From contig JAGYXB010000825.1 in the NCBI GenBank assembly GCA_022495005.1, positions 744,001-808,000 of the forward strand: a stretch of 64,000 nt of DNA, read 5' to 3'. Positions 32,590 to 43,930 of the stretch are shown here, piece after piece. The notes under the pieces were generated by a model. It saw nothing but the letters and a program-made list of their open reading frames with translations. It was not told where the DNA came from and did not search any database. The stretch comes from Rhyacophila brunnea (taxonomy: Eukaryota > Arthropoda > Insecta > Trichoptera > Rhyacophilidae). Every line of letters starts with the position of its first letter. Position 1 is the first letter of the stretch. A program made the position numbers and the translations under genes.

Positions 32590-32945
32590 CAAACTTACAT
32601 ATTTCCACCTCTGGCTGAAGGCCTCCCCTTTGCTTCCTCCACTCTTTTCTATCTCTAATTCTTTGCTATCATGTACATTCACACACATATTATATTTCTT
32701 TGTTTTTAGATGTCATAATATAATATATGTCGTAATGTTCACTATATTTAATATAAAATTTGATTTGATTTGATCCACCGAACTTTATAAGTTCGCCTAT
32801 CCAGCGTGTTTTGGGGTGTCCATGTGGGCGTTTACTACCCTTTGGGTACAACTGTATGACGGCATTTATCCAGCGGTTGTCCACTCGCCAAGCAAGATGT
32901 TCAGTCCATTGCTATTTCATCTGCTTAGCGAACTCTATCACGTCA
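32590..32945 (-). pseudogene. LINE (family W) 3' end, copy 1
   Basis: The minus-strand frame reads FAKQMK, a stop, QWTEHLAWRVDNRWINAVIQ, then LYPKGSKRPHGHPKTRWIGE and LIKF. This is the VDNRW...W.P...R..GRP.TRW.DEI end of RTE-like LINE proteins, with a stop early in the segment. Beyond it lies an ATCAAATCAAATCAAAT tail-like repeat (32757-32776). The 32600-32670 part matches 52035-52100 (GGCTGAAGGCCTCC, CTCTAATTCTTTGCT). Confidence 0.75.
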
Positions 32946-33029
32946 TACTTCTAATAGTACTTTTATAACATATCTTATAATATATAAATAGGTATATATT
33001 ATTGTAAAATAAAAAGTATACATATTTTC

Positions 33030-33502
33030 AGAATGATTTTTAACTAACTTCCCGACTAGCTAGACCTAGACATTTGAAACTTTTAGAATATATCAGAACA
33101 CGATGACAATGCATTATTATAATACTTTTAGCCATCTTTAAGCAGAATTGAATTCATTTTCAGTTAATTTTGTTATGTATGAAAAGTTAGTTCGGAAAAA
33201 ATCCGCAAGGTGGCGCTGCGATCGAATTCAATACTTGCACTTTAGCGTAACAGCATTCGACGATTTTGAAAAAAGAATTAACTCGCTTTCCTGTTTTTTG
33301 TTTGTTTGTTTTTTAAGTTTTAAAAATCAAACTAATAAATGTTTGAAAATTTCTTATAATTGTCTCTCTATTGCGCATTTGATCATTTTCTTTCAAGTTG
33401 ATGGGATCATTTATTAATACATAGAATTGTCAAGTTTATACGATTCAACAGAATTAAAAAATGTGGTATATAAAAAGTTTTTTTTATCTTGTAATTATTT
33501 TT
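33030..33502 (+). repeat. Interspersed repeat family A, copy 5, with replaced centre
   Basis: The left portion starts within the element at ATTTTTAACTAACTTCCCGA and runs to GAAAAAATCCG at about 33205. The usual hairpin centre is replaced by about 200 bp of unrelated sequence including GGTGGCGCTGCGATCG. Family A resumes at ATTAATACATAGAATTGTCA and ends CTTTTTATCTTGTAATTATTT. Confidence 0.65.
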
Positions 33503-33534
33503 GTTCTTAAATGTATTTGTCTTCTGTTCATAAG

Positions 33535-33640
33535 CGCTCTCCAAATTGAGTTACGGTAGGCGATCGGTTTTTGTATTCTAAATTAAATTAGTTATTACTT
33601 TAATTACTAACCGACGTCACGGATCACTCCAATATTTTCT
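33535..33640 (-). repeat. Family I fragment
   Basis: On the minus strand it reads CCGTGACGTCGGTTAGTAAT, then AAGTAATAACTAATT and ATACAAAAACCGAT. These are the ACGTCGGTTAGTAATTAAGG and AACCGATAG landmarks of family I in the same order as at 63630-63690. Confidence 0.5.
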
Positions 33641-34289
33641 GTTTAGTTTATATATTTTCTCATGTGTGTTTTCAGAATTATGTAATATGTTCAATAATTA
33701 GAATGGTACGAGTGCATTATTAAAATTATGTGAATTTTATAATTCGTTGAATAAAATAAATAGTTCTTAATTAAAAGTAGGTATATGTCTTCCACTTACA
33801 CAGGTATTTTTCTATTTAAAAAAATGTATAAGTAAGCATATCTTTTCTTCAATCAAGAATTTTCTCCACTATTGAGACGTCCGTAGAAATGTGAGCAGAG
33901 ATGTTCAAGAAGACAGTCGTGATGGAGTGATGTCACTCGGCTGATGAATTTACAGTCAGATGTAAGCTAGTAGCTTCTACTGTTACTAATGGCTAAGTAT
34001 TCCTCTTATTTATACTCTGTTTAATTTATTAATCCACCACTAGATACTGGCTTATATGAGTGACTCTAACGAGGTGCAATTTAATACGTAGGGCCAATTA
34101 AAAGATTTTTCTAAAGACTTATCATTCTTTAGTATTTATATATGGAAAAAACTTGTTTTCTAATAAGCAAAATATATTATATTACTCAAAATAGATAAGG
34201 ACGCATTATTCATTGTATTAAGTACTTAATTAAAAAAAAACATGTTCTCTTTTTTAATCTAAATACCTATAAGTAGCGGTAATTTTCTA
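33641..34289. other. No gene seen
   Basis: AT-rich spacer, no repeats or frames recognised. Confidence 0.35.
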
Positions 34290-34490
34290 TTACGATGTAA
34301 TCGAGTCGTCAGAAGATTAAAAAGGGGATTCGAAACAGTACCTATAAACAAGTCATACGATAATTAAATTATTATATTTTAAAAAAGATCCATTTTTATC
34401 AGAAATTGAGTATAAAACATTACCCAAAGCATAATAAAATACATGCAACTAACATCACCACTCAAACAGATAGGTAGGAATAGGTAGGAT
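34290..34490 (+). repeat. Repeat family N, copy 2
   Basis: Shares GATGTAATCGAGTCGTCAGA, TTAAAAAGGGGATTCGAAAC and GCAACTAACATCA with copy 1, then CACTCAAACAGATAGGTAGG, with no foldback insertion. Confidence 0.6.
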
Positions 34491-34514
34491 AGGAAAAAAT
34501 CACTACGTAATATG

Positions 34515-34625
34515 TATTTATTTATTTTAAAAAGACACATTTATAACATAACAAATTATTAATTCAAGACGTTCACAACATGACATTTAGAATAAAAAGT
34601 ACAGGTAAATCAACTTAGTAGAAAA
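34515..34625 (-). mobile_element. LINE (family E) 3' end fragment
   Basis: TATTTATTTATTTTAAAAAG, then ACAAATTATTAATTCAAGAC and GTTCACAACATGACATTTAG, matching the 3' UTR end of the family at 1-60 and 35280-35340. Confidence 0.6.
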
Positions 34626-34989
34626 AACAAAGCAAAAAATAATTAACAAATAATAGTTGCAGACGGACGAGTTTAGATGTGCGAGCCGTTTTGGCTAGGG
34701 CCATCATTGATCTCACTATATGAATTTTAGTCGTTTTGGTAATGTTTTTTTCTCTATTCCAAATTCGTTGCAGTTACGACATAGCTTTTTTTTGCAAATA
34801 CTTTTCTCGTTTAAATTCCAATTTCGAAATAATACAAAACTTCGAGTGGCGGGACTATAATGTTTCATTGCAGTAAAATGCATCATCATTAGATGAGAAA
34901 AAATCTTCAAACAACAAAACAACAAATGATTTCATACTAATGAATGAACCCAGATAATAAAAAGTTCTGACTCAAATCAAAACATGACT

Positions 34990-35200
34990 TACATTATGTG
35001 TGATTCATTGTGATTGTTTGCGCTCATAATAACATCGTGGCGGATCATGGTTCTGAGACGCAGTTTGCATGTGGCGCTCGTGTTGTGACAGAGCAGCGGG
35101 CGGCTGTGGGCTTTCGATTACCTCCGACAAAGTACTTATCTCATATGCCGGAACAATGTCCCGCTGGGAACACGAAACGCAAAGCACGTCCACATTTCAC
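34990..35200. other. GC-rich open segment of uncertain nature
   Basis: About 200 bp of near-balanced base composition inside AT-rich DNA. It is open on both strands: a 72-codon plus-strand frame from 35010 and a 62-codon minus-strand frame from 35193. On the minus strand GGAG|GTAATC at about 35113 could be a splice donor. No family motif was recognised and its strand cannot be decided. It could be an eroded exon or a transposon piece. Confidence 0.2.
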
Positions 35201-35269
35201 ATTATGTGTTTATTTTCTACAATTTTAACTAACCTTTAATTAACTTAACTTGGGCTCTATATTTTCAAT

Positions 35270-35715
35270 TTATTTAATTTTTAAAAAATATCTTGGACAT
35301 TACAAATTATAAGCTTAAGACGTTCACAACATGACATGAAACATTATTATAAAGAAGAAAGAAAAAGAGACGTAATAAAAGGGATAAAAATGAAAATATA
35401 AAAATAGAACATAATATTATAAAGAAACAAAAGCAGTGAAAATACAATTATACACCTATAGAAGTTCAAATAAGTACAACGAGTTTGCTAAGGAGACCTT
35501 ATTTTAAGAATTTATAAAATAGCGTCCACCTAAATTCACTCTCACGCAAGTGGAATATAATATCAACACCTGAAGCAATTTGGTTGAACATAGTTATCGC
35601 CCTCCCTTGGCATTACCGGTGGCAGGTTAGTTCTGCACCTTGGGAGAATAAACAACTGATTCTCCCTATTTCTAAGAAAGTTATCAGAGTTAAATTAACT
35701 CTATATTATACAATG
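35270..35715 (-). pseudogene. LINE (family E) reverse-transcriptase end, copy with frameshifts
   Basis: On the minus strand the residues NSDNFLRNRENQLFILPRCR and TNLPPVMP occur, then after a frame change DIIFHLRESEFRWTLFYKFL in pieces, matching 9687-9995. The 3' UTR contains TTGTGAACGTCTTAAGC-type sequence and ends near 35270 in an AAATAAATT tail. The protein end is interrupted by at least one frameshift near 35600. Confidence 0.7.
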
Positions 35716-35726
35716 TGTGCCCCATG

Positions 35727-35936
35727 CAGGCCTCTAAATGAACCGGAGCGCACCGGAGCACAGTTTCGATTCGTGAAATCGATAAAATTATCGCTGCGTC
35801 TCGTGTAAAAATTAATTTGACCGTCTGAGCTAGATAAGCCATTTAACAAAAAATCTAATACACTTATTTTTATAAAATACACACAAAATTTGACTCCGAG
35901 CGCTCCGGTTTGTAAACATTTCCATTACAAGTGCTG
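35727..35936. mobile_element. hAT MITE family F, copy 2
   Basis: A 210-bp element starting CAGGCCTCTAAATGAACC, with GGAGCGCACCGGAGCACAG inside, and ending CATTACAAGTGCTG. The inner GAGCGCTCCGGTTTGTAAA matches copy 1. Flanking octamers are not clearly duplicated. It lies between two oppositely oriented family E LINE ends. Confidence 0.7.
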
Positions 35937-35961
35937 ACCACGTATTGTCTATAATGTGTAT

Positions 35962-36117
35962 TAACCCCATGTCTATAACTCTGCCATTCTTGGTGATATT
36001 GACTTGTGTGTCTCTGATAACTATCTTAGAAATTGGGAGCATCAGTTGTTTGTTCTCCCAAGGTGCAGAACTAACCTGCCATTGGTGATGCCATTTAGGA
36101 GGGCAATAACAGTGTTA
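35962..36117 (+). pseudogene. LINE (family E) reverse-transcriptase fragment, inverted
   Basis: The plus-strand translation of the segment reads AILGDIDLCVSDNYLRNWEH, QLFVLPRCRTNLPLVMPFRR and AITVL, collinear with the frame at 9687-9995. Orientation is opposite to the neighbouring copy at 35270-35715, and it stops before the DIFHLR segment. Confidence 0.75.
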
Positions 36118-36884
36118 ATATAATAACAAAAATACCAATTAAAATGTTGTGCCAACCATTTTTTAATGGTGCCTTGCAGCTAAAATCAAGGCATAGTAAT
36201 ATGTATATTACAGTAACGAAGACTTCATGTTGGATTGAGATGAACGATATGTACCTACCTAGGTACTTTTTTTATTAATTAAAAGGACATTTTTCGGTTC
36301 TTCTAATAAAAATATAAGTGAACGAAATCGGTTTTGATAATTATTTATAATGTAAATTAGGCAATATAATTGTGTTTTATTAAAATTGATAGATTAAGTT
36401 AAATTGAATACCTTTAACTTATTCAATCGATTTGTTAATACGTTGTTAAAGAGATATGAGAACTCTTTATAACATTAAATTTGTTTGGTTTTTGGAATCG
36501 TCTATAATAAAATTATTTGCCAATCGCCTAATGTGAAGAAAAGATTTTATTAAGAGAGCAATATTCTCGAGCTAGTTTGAGGCTTGAACGGGGCTTTAGA
36601 GGTGCAGAACAATCGTCAAACACATCCAAAGGCGGACGACGACGACGTGTGTGGTGTATCAGAAATGTATGCAGTTATAAAAAGCAGGCACTTGGAAAAA
36701 ATTACAGCATGGAATCTGACAGCGGTCCCAACTTATTTGGACACACATAATTTATAATCTTATTGTTTTAAAAAGACCAGACTATTTTTGCATAGAGAAA
36801 TGGGCGTAGGAATCTTTTAATGTTATTCGGAGAGTGTAACCTTCTTCTTATTTTTAAATGGTAATTATAATATTAAATATAATA
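36118..36884. other. No gene seen
   Basis: AT-rich; a GC-richer patch at 36580-36740 contains a short GACGACGACG run but no frame or motif. Confidence 0.35.
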
Positions 36885-37602
36885 GTAATTAAAATCAACG
36901 CGAGAAAAACCAATGTTTGATGTAACAGCACCTGTCCCGATCCAGATTTCCCTCTGATTAGCGACGGGCAAAACATCGAGAGCGTCGACAGATTCAAATA
37001 TCTGGGGGTAACACGTCACGGAAGGTAGCATTTTGCAGAGAGAGCTCGCTATCCGAATGGGAATGGCTGGAGCAACATTCAACTCAATGCGGAGTGTCTG
37101 GGACTCACGATTGTACTCGGTCAAAACCAAATGCCACCTAATCGACGCTTGCATTCTGACGGTGGTGCTTTACGGTAGCGAATCATGGCACCTTACGAAG
37201 GCTCTGAGCAACCGTATACTGAGCTTCGAAAACAGATATTTGTGACACGATACTGGGTGTGCGGTTGGTGGTATAACTTTAGGAGCAACGAAGAAATAAG
37301 AGAGTGCACCAAGCAGCATCTCATCATCCTGAGAGTGAAGAGGCGACGTTGGACCTGGCTCGGCCACGTGCTGCGGATGCCAGAAGAGAATTTCAACCTG
37401 GCTTGCTTGTTTTTCAAGCCAACCAGATTCTGGCGTCCTGGAAGGCTGCTAAATACTATCTATAGAGTGTATACGGCGGAGCTACGGGATGCTAGTTTGA
37501 CCTGGAACGATGCAATAAGACTGGCGAGCGACAGGGATTCTTGAAGGCGCCTCGTGGTATCCATATGCTCCAACTAAGGGGCGGATATGGCCGAAGAAGA
37601 AG
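36885..37602 (+). pseudogene. LINE (family X) reverse-transcriptase end, copy 2
   Basis: The longest LINE remnant here. Successive plus-strand frames give KINARKTNV, then ISDGQNIESVDRFKYLGVTR, then RELAIRMGMAGATFNSMRSV, TKCHLIDACILTVVLYGSES, LSNRILSFENRYL, and in the frame from 37185 RSNEEIRECTKQHLIILRVK, RRRWTWLGHVLRMPEENFNL, FKPTRFWRPGRLL and LRDASLTWNDAIRLASDRDS. These are the reverse-transcriptase thumb and C-terminal motifs in native order. Frameshifts lie near 37025 and 37240. The polymerase FADD-type core is missing. The 3' end is GGCCGAAGAAGAAGAA. Confidence 0.88.
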
Positions 37603-38098
37603 AACATTATAATATGGCTTATAAAATTAGCGGTAGGTTCTGTCAGAGACGTAACCGCAGGTTTAGTACATCGAAGAATACGCATATATCTGTGTCTAAG
37701 TCAAGGGTGTCATTTTATTAATAATTAGTACATGATATAAAATATAATATAAAAGGGCTTGCTATTTTTTTAACACAAAGTTAAATCGATACGTTCAACT
37801 GCGGTGGCATCTTTTCGGATTCCTTAGTTAGAGTATAGCTGATTATATATTTGTGACTCATATATTCAGACGATGTTTTGGACACCCAACTTTTGGCACT
37901 TGTTTGGTATATAATGTTTCAGAATATTAAAAGATATGTCACTGTTTTACATAGACTTTCTTTTTCAGGCAGAGTCAAATATGCGTTCCTCTGCGGCTCA
38001 GTTCAGACATATACGTCTCTCCTCCATACGAAACTCCGATTTCAGTCATTATTGGGAAAATGAAATTTAAATTTTACTAATTAAGAGCATACATAATA
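37603..38098. other. No gene seen
   Basis: AT-rich spacer; the open stretch 37878-38063 (plus) has no supporting features. Confidence 0.35.
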
Positions 38099-38456
38099 TG
38101 TGAAACGGCAAACAATTTTCAAAAGTAGGTGAAACGAAATTTCGCAATCGTCGCCAATCGGAGACTGATAGTCGAGGTGTGAACACGTCATTTTGTTTTG
38201 TGATGGCGTCGGAGGAATATATTCTTAAATCGTGTAAAGATGACTAATAAACGTTCCGCGTGTACTTGAAAAAGAAAACATGTCAATGAATATACTATTA
38301 TTATTACGAATATAATAATAAACATATCATTAAAAGGACGCATGTTGAATTTGTATGACTAATTATATTTTGTTCGGCTCGCGTCATTTGCACAATCCGC
38401 GCATCACCTAGTCACGATCTTTTTAGACCATGCCTAAGCGGAAGTATAGCCTTAAC
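38099..38456 (-). repeat. Repeat family M, copy 2
   Basis: Minus strand shares GCATGGTCTAAAAAGATCGT and TCATCTTTACACGATTTAAG with copy 1. GAGGTGTGAACACGTCATTT corresponds to the GTATTCACACCTCGAC end. Confidence 0.6.
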
Positions 38457-38984
38457 ATAAATCTAGGCTATAATTATTATTTATAATAAAAATGGAAAAT
38501 TGTGCTTGTCTAATTATGAGAAAAATTAAATAATGTCCAACTGTAGGAAAAAGAGTCTAGAAGAAAATGTAGTATCATATTCAATAGCCATTTCAAAAAC
38601 AGTGAAAATAAAGTTTTTTTTGTTATAGTATTGGGGTGACGATATTATTAGACATTTAATTTAATACATCATACATTACGATCGGGGTTTCGTGCTTAAC
38701 TTACCATTAATGTCTTTTAGTTAGATTGGAATCAGATAACTACTGCAGCATTAATTCGTCGTTTTACGTATGTATTGAATATTAAGATATCATTGATTAG
38801 ATTAGATTAGATAATGTATTATAGTTGTAAAAGTTTCTGTTGTAATTGTACAATTATTACGTACTTTAATGTGAATTCTTCATTTAAAAGATAATACAAT
38901 ATGTAATAGATAAATGATAAAACTCAAATTAATAAATTGACTACTTTATTCTAACATTAATATTAGTAGGTATAAGGACGGGGG
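38457..38984. other. No gene seen; short GATTA repeat
   Basis: AT-rich, with a GATTAGATTAGATTAGAT microsatellite at about 38797-38814. Confidence 0.4.
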
Positions 38985-39158
38985 TTGTTAAACTCAGGTG
39001 AGGCTGACAGGGCTTTAGACTGGCGGCCCGGCGTGTCGGATTGACCGGGTAAGTGAGATAAACACACATCATAAATAATTAGCTTTAATAGTAGAAAAAG
39101 TACTAAAAAAGTTTAATAGTAACAAATCAATACAATAAAGTTATTTGGCTTTTGGTGA
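38985..39158 (+). mobile_element. Family H end fragment adjoining a full family H element
   Basis: GGCTGACAGGGCTTTAGACT, then GGCGGCCCGGCGTGTCGG and GGTAAGTGAGATAAACACA correspond to the left half of family H. The right half is missing. The complete but inverted copy starts at 39167, so two H elements lie almost tail to tail. Confidence 0.65.
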
Positions 39159-39166
39159 GTGTAGGT

Positions 39167-39587
39167 CATGGCCCCCACATCCTGAAGCGGGCCCCCAGAC
39201 TATGATGTTTGGCGGGCCCCCTACCTATCGCTAAGGGTAAAGGCAGTGTGATGCGCTACAATAGCGTTTTCCATGGTGTACGCGGTAAAATTAAGGTGTA
39301 TTTTTAGCAATTTTTTGTATTTTTAATATGTCCTACATCTATTTCAATTATGGAGTTGTCGAGTATCGGCACACAGTTAAAATTGTATCGTACAATTAAA
39401 TATTTTAATTATTAATAATTATTGAATTAAAATAGCGCAGGCGAGTTTTTTCTACTATTAGAGCAAATTTGTGCTCTGTATTTATCTCACTTATCGGTCG
39501 ACTCGTCACGCCGCGCCGGGACCTTCCTGAGCCCGGGCCTCTAGACTAGAGCCCTGTCAGCCCCCCCCCCCCCTTGTGGGGGCCATG
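39167..39587 (-). mobile_element. hAT-like MITE family H, copy 2 (complete)
   Basis: A 421-bp element bounded by CATGGCCCCCACA and TGTGGGGGCCATG and flanked by perfect 8-bp duplications GTGTAGGT at 39159-39166 and 39588-39595. It contains a run of 13 C at 39561-39573. Compared with copy 1 it is inverted and carries the full left half (GTCGACTCGTCACGCCGC on the plus strand). No coding frame. Confidence 0.85.
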
Positions 39588-39595
39588 GTGTAGGT

Positions 39596-40139
39596 ACTAC
39601 TGAAATGGAATAGTACAACACTTTCGTCCATTAGAATTGGTAATATTTGATGATATTCCGGAGGCTTTGTATTTTTGCAGCATTTTATGGCTTTATGGTC
39701 TATGGAAACAGGCTTCGCAATTCTATATTATTAATCTATTTTGCGAATACGGCGATACATTATGTGAATAACGTTGGTACAGAGTGGTCCAAGCGAGAGA
39801 AAAAAAATGAAAAAAAAAACGGTGCAGTGCTGATACGCCATTTTTTGGCTCACGTTTACTAATCATAAATCGTATTAATTTCTTTCATGAAAACAATGGT
39901 CAATAAATGTTAGGAATAATAGCGTGCAGATAACAATCTACTAGGGAGTGTGCTATTGGTCGTTTGAATATTATTATAATCTAACGCTAACGGATTGTTA
40001 ACATAGTATCGGCTGATTAATGGGCGTAAGTATCACACATGCCTTAATCATTTGTAATATAATAAAAATTAATATAAGTATAGGGTGGCGCGTATTTTTT
40101 TTGACACTTAAATTCATTAAAGGTTGCCTTTAATTTTTA
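39596..40139. other. No gene seen
   Basis: AT-rich; the open stretch 39647-39862 lacks recognisable features and includes an A-rich simple run. Confidence 0.35.
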
Positions 40140-40141
40140 TA

Positions 40142-40741
40142 CAGTCAAACTCCGTTATTACGATCACGGAAATAGCGAGATCTCGGATGTAATGAGTAAA
40201 TATTCGTTGATATTTTAGTTTATGATTTTTTCCATACATTTATTCATCTTTATTATGAGCTACTTATCGGATATACCGAGCAAAAATACGTCAAAATTTT
40301 TCCTAAAACTGTAACTGTAAAAATGTGTCGATTGTTTAAAAACAACATTTAACAATAAAATCTGACCGGGCAGTTAACTGGACCAATGCTGCCGGGATCG
40401 GATTACGTTTACGACACTAGTTAAGTGTCTAAGTACCTACCTAATTGGTGTTTTCGCCGACAACATTGAAAAAGTATACACGCATATGGTTGAAATTTCA
40501 TGTTAAAATAAGTCAGTAAGTACCTACCAGCGTTCATTAATAATAAACAACTTTTTTCTAGTTTATGAATGCCATGCTTGTTTCGGGATAAAATTCTAAT
40601 TGTGTATTTTTATTTGAATTGCGACTTTTTGTATTATGTGACCGCTCATTTAAAAATACCTATTCTCTGATATAACGAGTAATGCTTATAAAGAGCAAAT
40701 TCAGTCGGTCCCATCTTCCTCGTAATAACCAAGTTTGAATG
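40142..40741. mobile_element. pogo-like TA-flanked MITE (about 600 bp)
   Basis: The left end CAGTCAAACTCCGTTATTAC and the reverse complement of the right end (CATTCAAACTTGGTTATTAC) are near matches, both continuing GA. Left flank is TA (40140-40141), right flank CA, a probable decayed TA duplication. The C-A-G-T-C-A-A-A-C-T-C-C-G-T-T-A-T start is common in pogo/Tigger-like elements. Interior has ATATAACGAGTAATGC-type repeats but no transposase. Confidence 0.65.
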
Positions 40742-40945
40742 CATTACTATTATAATCGAAAATGTAATGTGTAATATTATTATAAATTAACAGTAGCACC
40801 TGTGAATAAAAGCTATACTTAACTATTTTGTCAACTGTAACGAACTGCTGCAAGTTTTTAATTAAAATTTCATTTACACAAAAAATATACAAATAATAAT
40901 ACAATTTAAAGGCAACACCATACAATTAAGAGTTAAATAATTAAA

Positions 40946-41353
40946 AGATAAAAAGAACTTTTTATATACAACGTTTTTAAATTTTCTGTTGAATCATATA
41001 AACTTGACTTGAACTTAAACGATCAAAAAAAATTGTACTTGATAGAAATACTGAATAATGAAATGTCATTTCATATTGATTTCCATAGTAACGCACGTAT
41101 ATATTATTTAAAAATTTAGTTGCTAGGACCCCCTAGCAACCAATAATGGTATCGAAATAACTTTTCATACAAAGCAGAATTAACTAAAAACGAATTTAAT
41201 TATACTTAAAGATGGCAAAAAGTATTAAAAAAATGCATCGTGTTCTGATATATTCTAAAAGTTTCAAATGTCCTGCTAGTCGGAAAGTTAGTTAAAAATC
41301 GATTGCTAGAGTTGTACCGGACAAATAAGAATACGACCTAAGAAAAATGTTGT
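40946..41353 (-). repeat. Interspersed repeat family A, copy 6
   Basis: Runs from AGATAAAAAGAACTTTTTAT to GAAAAATGTTGTGAAAAG. The hairpin here is shortened (GTTGCTAGGACCCCCTAGCAAC), making a more perfect palindrome than in other copies. Confidence 0.75.
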
Positions 41354-41464
41354 GAAAAGACATCTATCTAGGCTAAATTAATATTAAATCCGAGATTGCG
41401 TCGTTTACTGTATCCATACATAATGTACGTGATAACGTAGGTAGTACATCTACGGAAAAGGGTA

Positions 41465-41560
41465 TTTTAAATTTCAATTTCAATTCAATTTATTTATTTT
41501 TTTACATATTTTTGTGGACATTACAAATTAAAGACTTTCACAACAGTAGTAGTCTAGAAA
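41465..41560 (-). mobile_element. LINE (family E) 3' end fragment
   Basis: CAATTCAATTTATTTATTTT, then TTTGTGGACATTACAAATTA and AAGACTTTCACAACAG, matching the terminal UTR at 9480-9545. Very short copy. Confidence 0.6.
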
Positions 41561-42320
41561 AGCTTAGCGTGAGTAACCTATAAAGAAACCATTTTATCAC
41601 GTTTATCTAAGGAGTAGTAACAATGCACAAACATCAAAGAAAATCCCTAAGTAAAGTTGGGTACAAACGCTATTCATTTAATAAATTCCTTTTTTTTATT
41701 CAATAACGATTTATTGTGAATTATTTGATGAATAGAAAAACAGTTAAATTTAAATAACTAATTTATATTGTATTTCAGGTAAGCTAAAACAAAAATAATC
41801 TACGAATATCTCAAAAATGTAGATAATGACTTTCACTATTATTCTGAGCTTTTTTAACCAGTGCTAATACTGCAAACCGCAAAAAAATCTCATGATAGTA
41901 TTCCTTACCACAAAATAACTTAACTGTACTAGTGTTCGAAGAATCTTACTACTTTATATATGCATGGACAGGAAATTTTGTATTTGAAACACGAATAAAA
42001 TATATGATTTGATCAACACAATTTCATGGAGAATAGTATAACACCTTTTGACAAGAAATTTTATACGAGACGTACAGCTGTTGAGTCACCGGATATCGTA
42101 TATCGTAAAACGAAGTTTATTATTATAAAAAAAACAAGTCATTATAGGTCAGACATTATTGTTGTTTTTCGTATACCAACCACTTAATGTAACAGGTCAT
42201 TATTAGATTGTTATAATTATTATGAAATCTGTGGCTTTGAAATAAAAATACTCAACAATTATTCAATTTAATATACACTATAACATAGGTAGAAACGTGA
42301 TTTCTATACAAATAATTACA
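41561..42320. other. No gene seen
   Basis: AT-rich sequence without repeat or coding signals that I could recognise. Confidence 0.35.
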
Positions 42321-42806
42321 TGATAAAAATAAACTTGTTGTATACCTACCATGTTTTTTAATTTTCTGTTGAATCATATAAACTTGACAATTCTATGTAT
42401 TAATAAAAACTTTTTATTGTATTATTTGATAGAAATACTGAATAAATATAGAATACTTACTGAAATGTCATTTTGACATTTCATATTGATTTCCATAGTA
42501 ACGTACGCATATATTAATAATTTGACCCTAGCAACTGACAATAATAACTTTTCATACAAAACAGAATTAACTGAAAATGTATTCAATTCTGCTTAAAAAT
42601 GACTAAAAGTATTAAAAGAATGCAATGTCTTTATGTTCTGATATATTCTAAAAGTTTCAAATGTCTAGCTAGTCGGGAAGTTAGTTAAAAATCTTCAATC
42701 GTCCAATACAAATCTTGGACAAACAAGAAAAAAATGTGCTGGACACACAAGAAAAAATCTGTTCTGGACAAACAAGAATACGAGCTAATAAAAACGTGGT
42801 AAAATA
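42321..42806 (-). repeat. Interspersed repeat family A, copy 7
   Basis: Starts TGATAAAAATAAACTTGTTG and ends AAAAACGTGGTAAAATATTG. Near the right end, GAAAAAAT and a GGACAAACAAGAA-like unit is repeated three times (42716-42780), a local expansion also seen as two units in copy 10. Confidence 0.7.
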
Positions 42807-43656
42807 TTGTAAGTGACAATTTGAAACTTTACACAAGGGCAATTTGAAATAAGACTTTTATTGTTTTCCATAGAATGTCGTTTTGCCTTAAATCAAACTA
42901 GTGAACATGACAAGTATAGACCAAATTAAAATGACAACTAGAACTCTCTTAATTAATTTACGTTCCGTCATTAATTGTTGACATTTTTTAAATTTAGATT
43001 TTTGGATAGTTATTAAAATATTTTTGAATTTACATACAATGGTAAAAGTAACAACACTGCATCACACATATTGAATTTTTTTTTTTAAACAATAGTTTCT
43101 ATCGCTGCTGGTTTACTGAATCAATTCAGACCATAAGAACCAATAGACAATATTAACGAAATTTGAGAAACGCTTCAGTTGAAGACTAATTATTGTTAAT
43201 TTCGGATTACTTTTAATTTAATCCGATTAAAACTTTTCGTCAGAATTAGATACTGTGCAGTCGATGGTGTGATTGAAAAATCTCGTCTCGAGAAATTAAT
43301 TTTCCAAAATTTCGAAAATTCTCTTTTCTCAAAAAGTCATCAATGATAATATTCTCGTCTCGAGAAACTATAACTAGGCTTAACTGCCCAATAATCTCGG
43401 TTATTTTGGCCGAGAGAGCTAAAAAAGGTATCGACTTTCATTGTGAACGGAATTTCTTTTTTTTATAGTATTCTCGAAAACGGTCGAAAGCTCTATTAAA
43501 TTTGTAGGTGACTAAATTGGTAAAATACATTGACCGGAAACTAATTGATACAGGTTCGAGTACTCTCCGGCACTTATATTTCTTCAAGAATTTTCCCAAC
43601 AGGCATGATTCTGATAATATATTTCAAAATTATCTTAAATCTTTAATAAAAAAATA
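42807..43656. other. No gene seen
   Basis: The word TCTCGTCTCGAGAAA occurs twice (about 43283 and 43344) inside an otherwise AT-rich spacer. Nothing coding. Confidence 0.35.
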
Positions 43657-43930
43657 AACTACGCGCTTTTCGCCTCACGGGGGTTCTACCCCCCTAGGCT
43701 CCTCAGATGGTAGTTACTTATGCCCTGACGGCATGAAACATGCTTTGCCTACTGATTCTCTGAATGCTGGTTGTCCAAATTTTAAAGAAAATTTATTTGT
43801 CAAAGTAACCGAATCCAAAGGATTCAAACAATTTTACTTCTCTGAAAATTATGTAATTAGGTACAATAATAAAACTAAAGAAGTAATAATAACAGTCGAA
43901 CAATACGTCGCACAGAATGTAGGCTACTGA
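43657..43930 (+). CDS. Open stretch, possible exon or decayed gene (unknown)
   Basis: Ninety codons are open between a TAA and the stop at 43928-43930. Before the only ATG (43733) the frame reads SPHGGSTPLGSSDGSYLCPD in phase, and after it HALPTDSLNAGCPNF, then ENLFVKVTESKGFKQFYFSE and NYVIRYNNKTKEVIITVEQY. The composition is protein-like and unlike the simple AT-rich shadows nearby. No signal peptide, acceptor site or family motif was recognised. It could be the last exon of a gene, a small secreted protein or a mobile-element frame. The downstream 43950-44010 stretch is unusually GC-rich. Confidence 0.25.
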
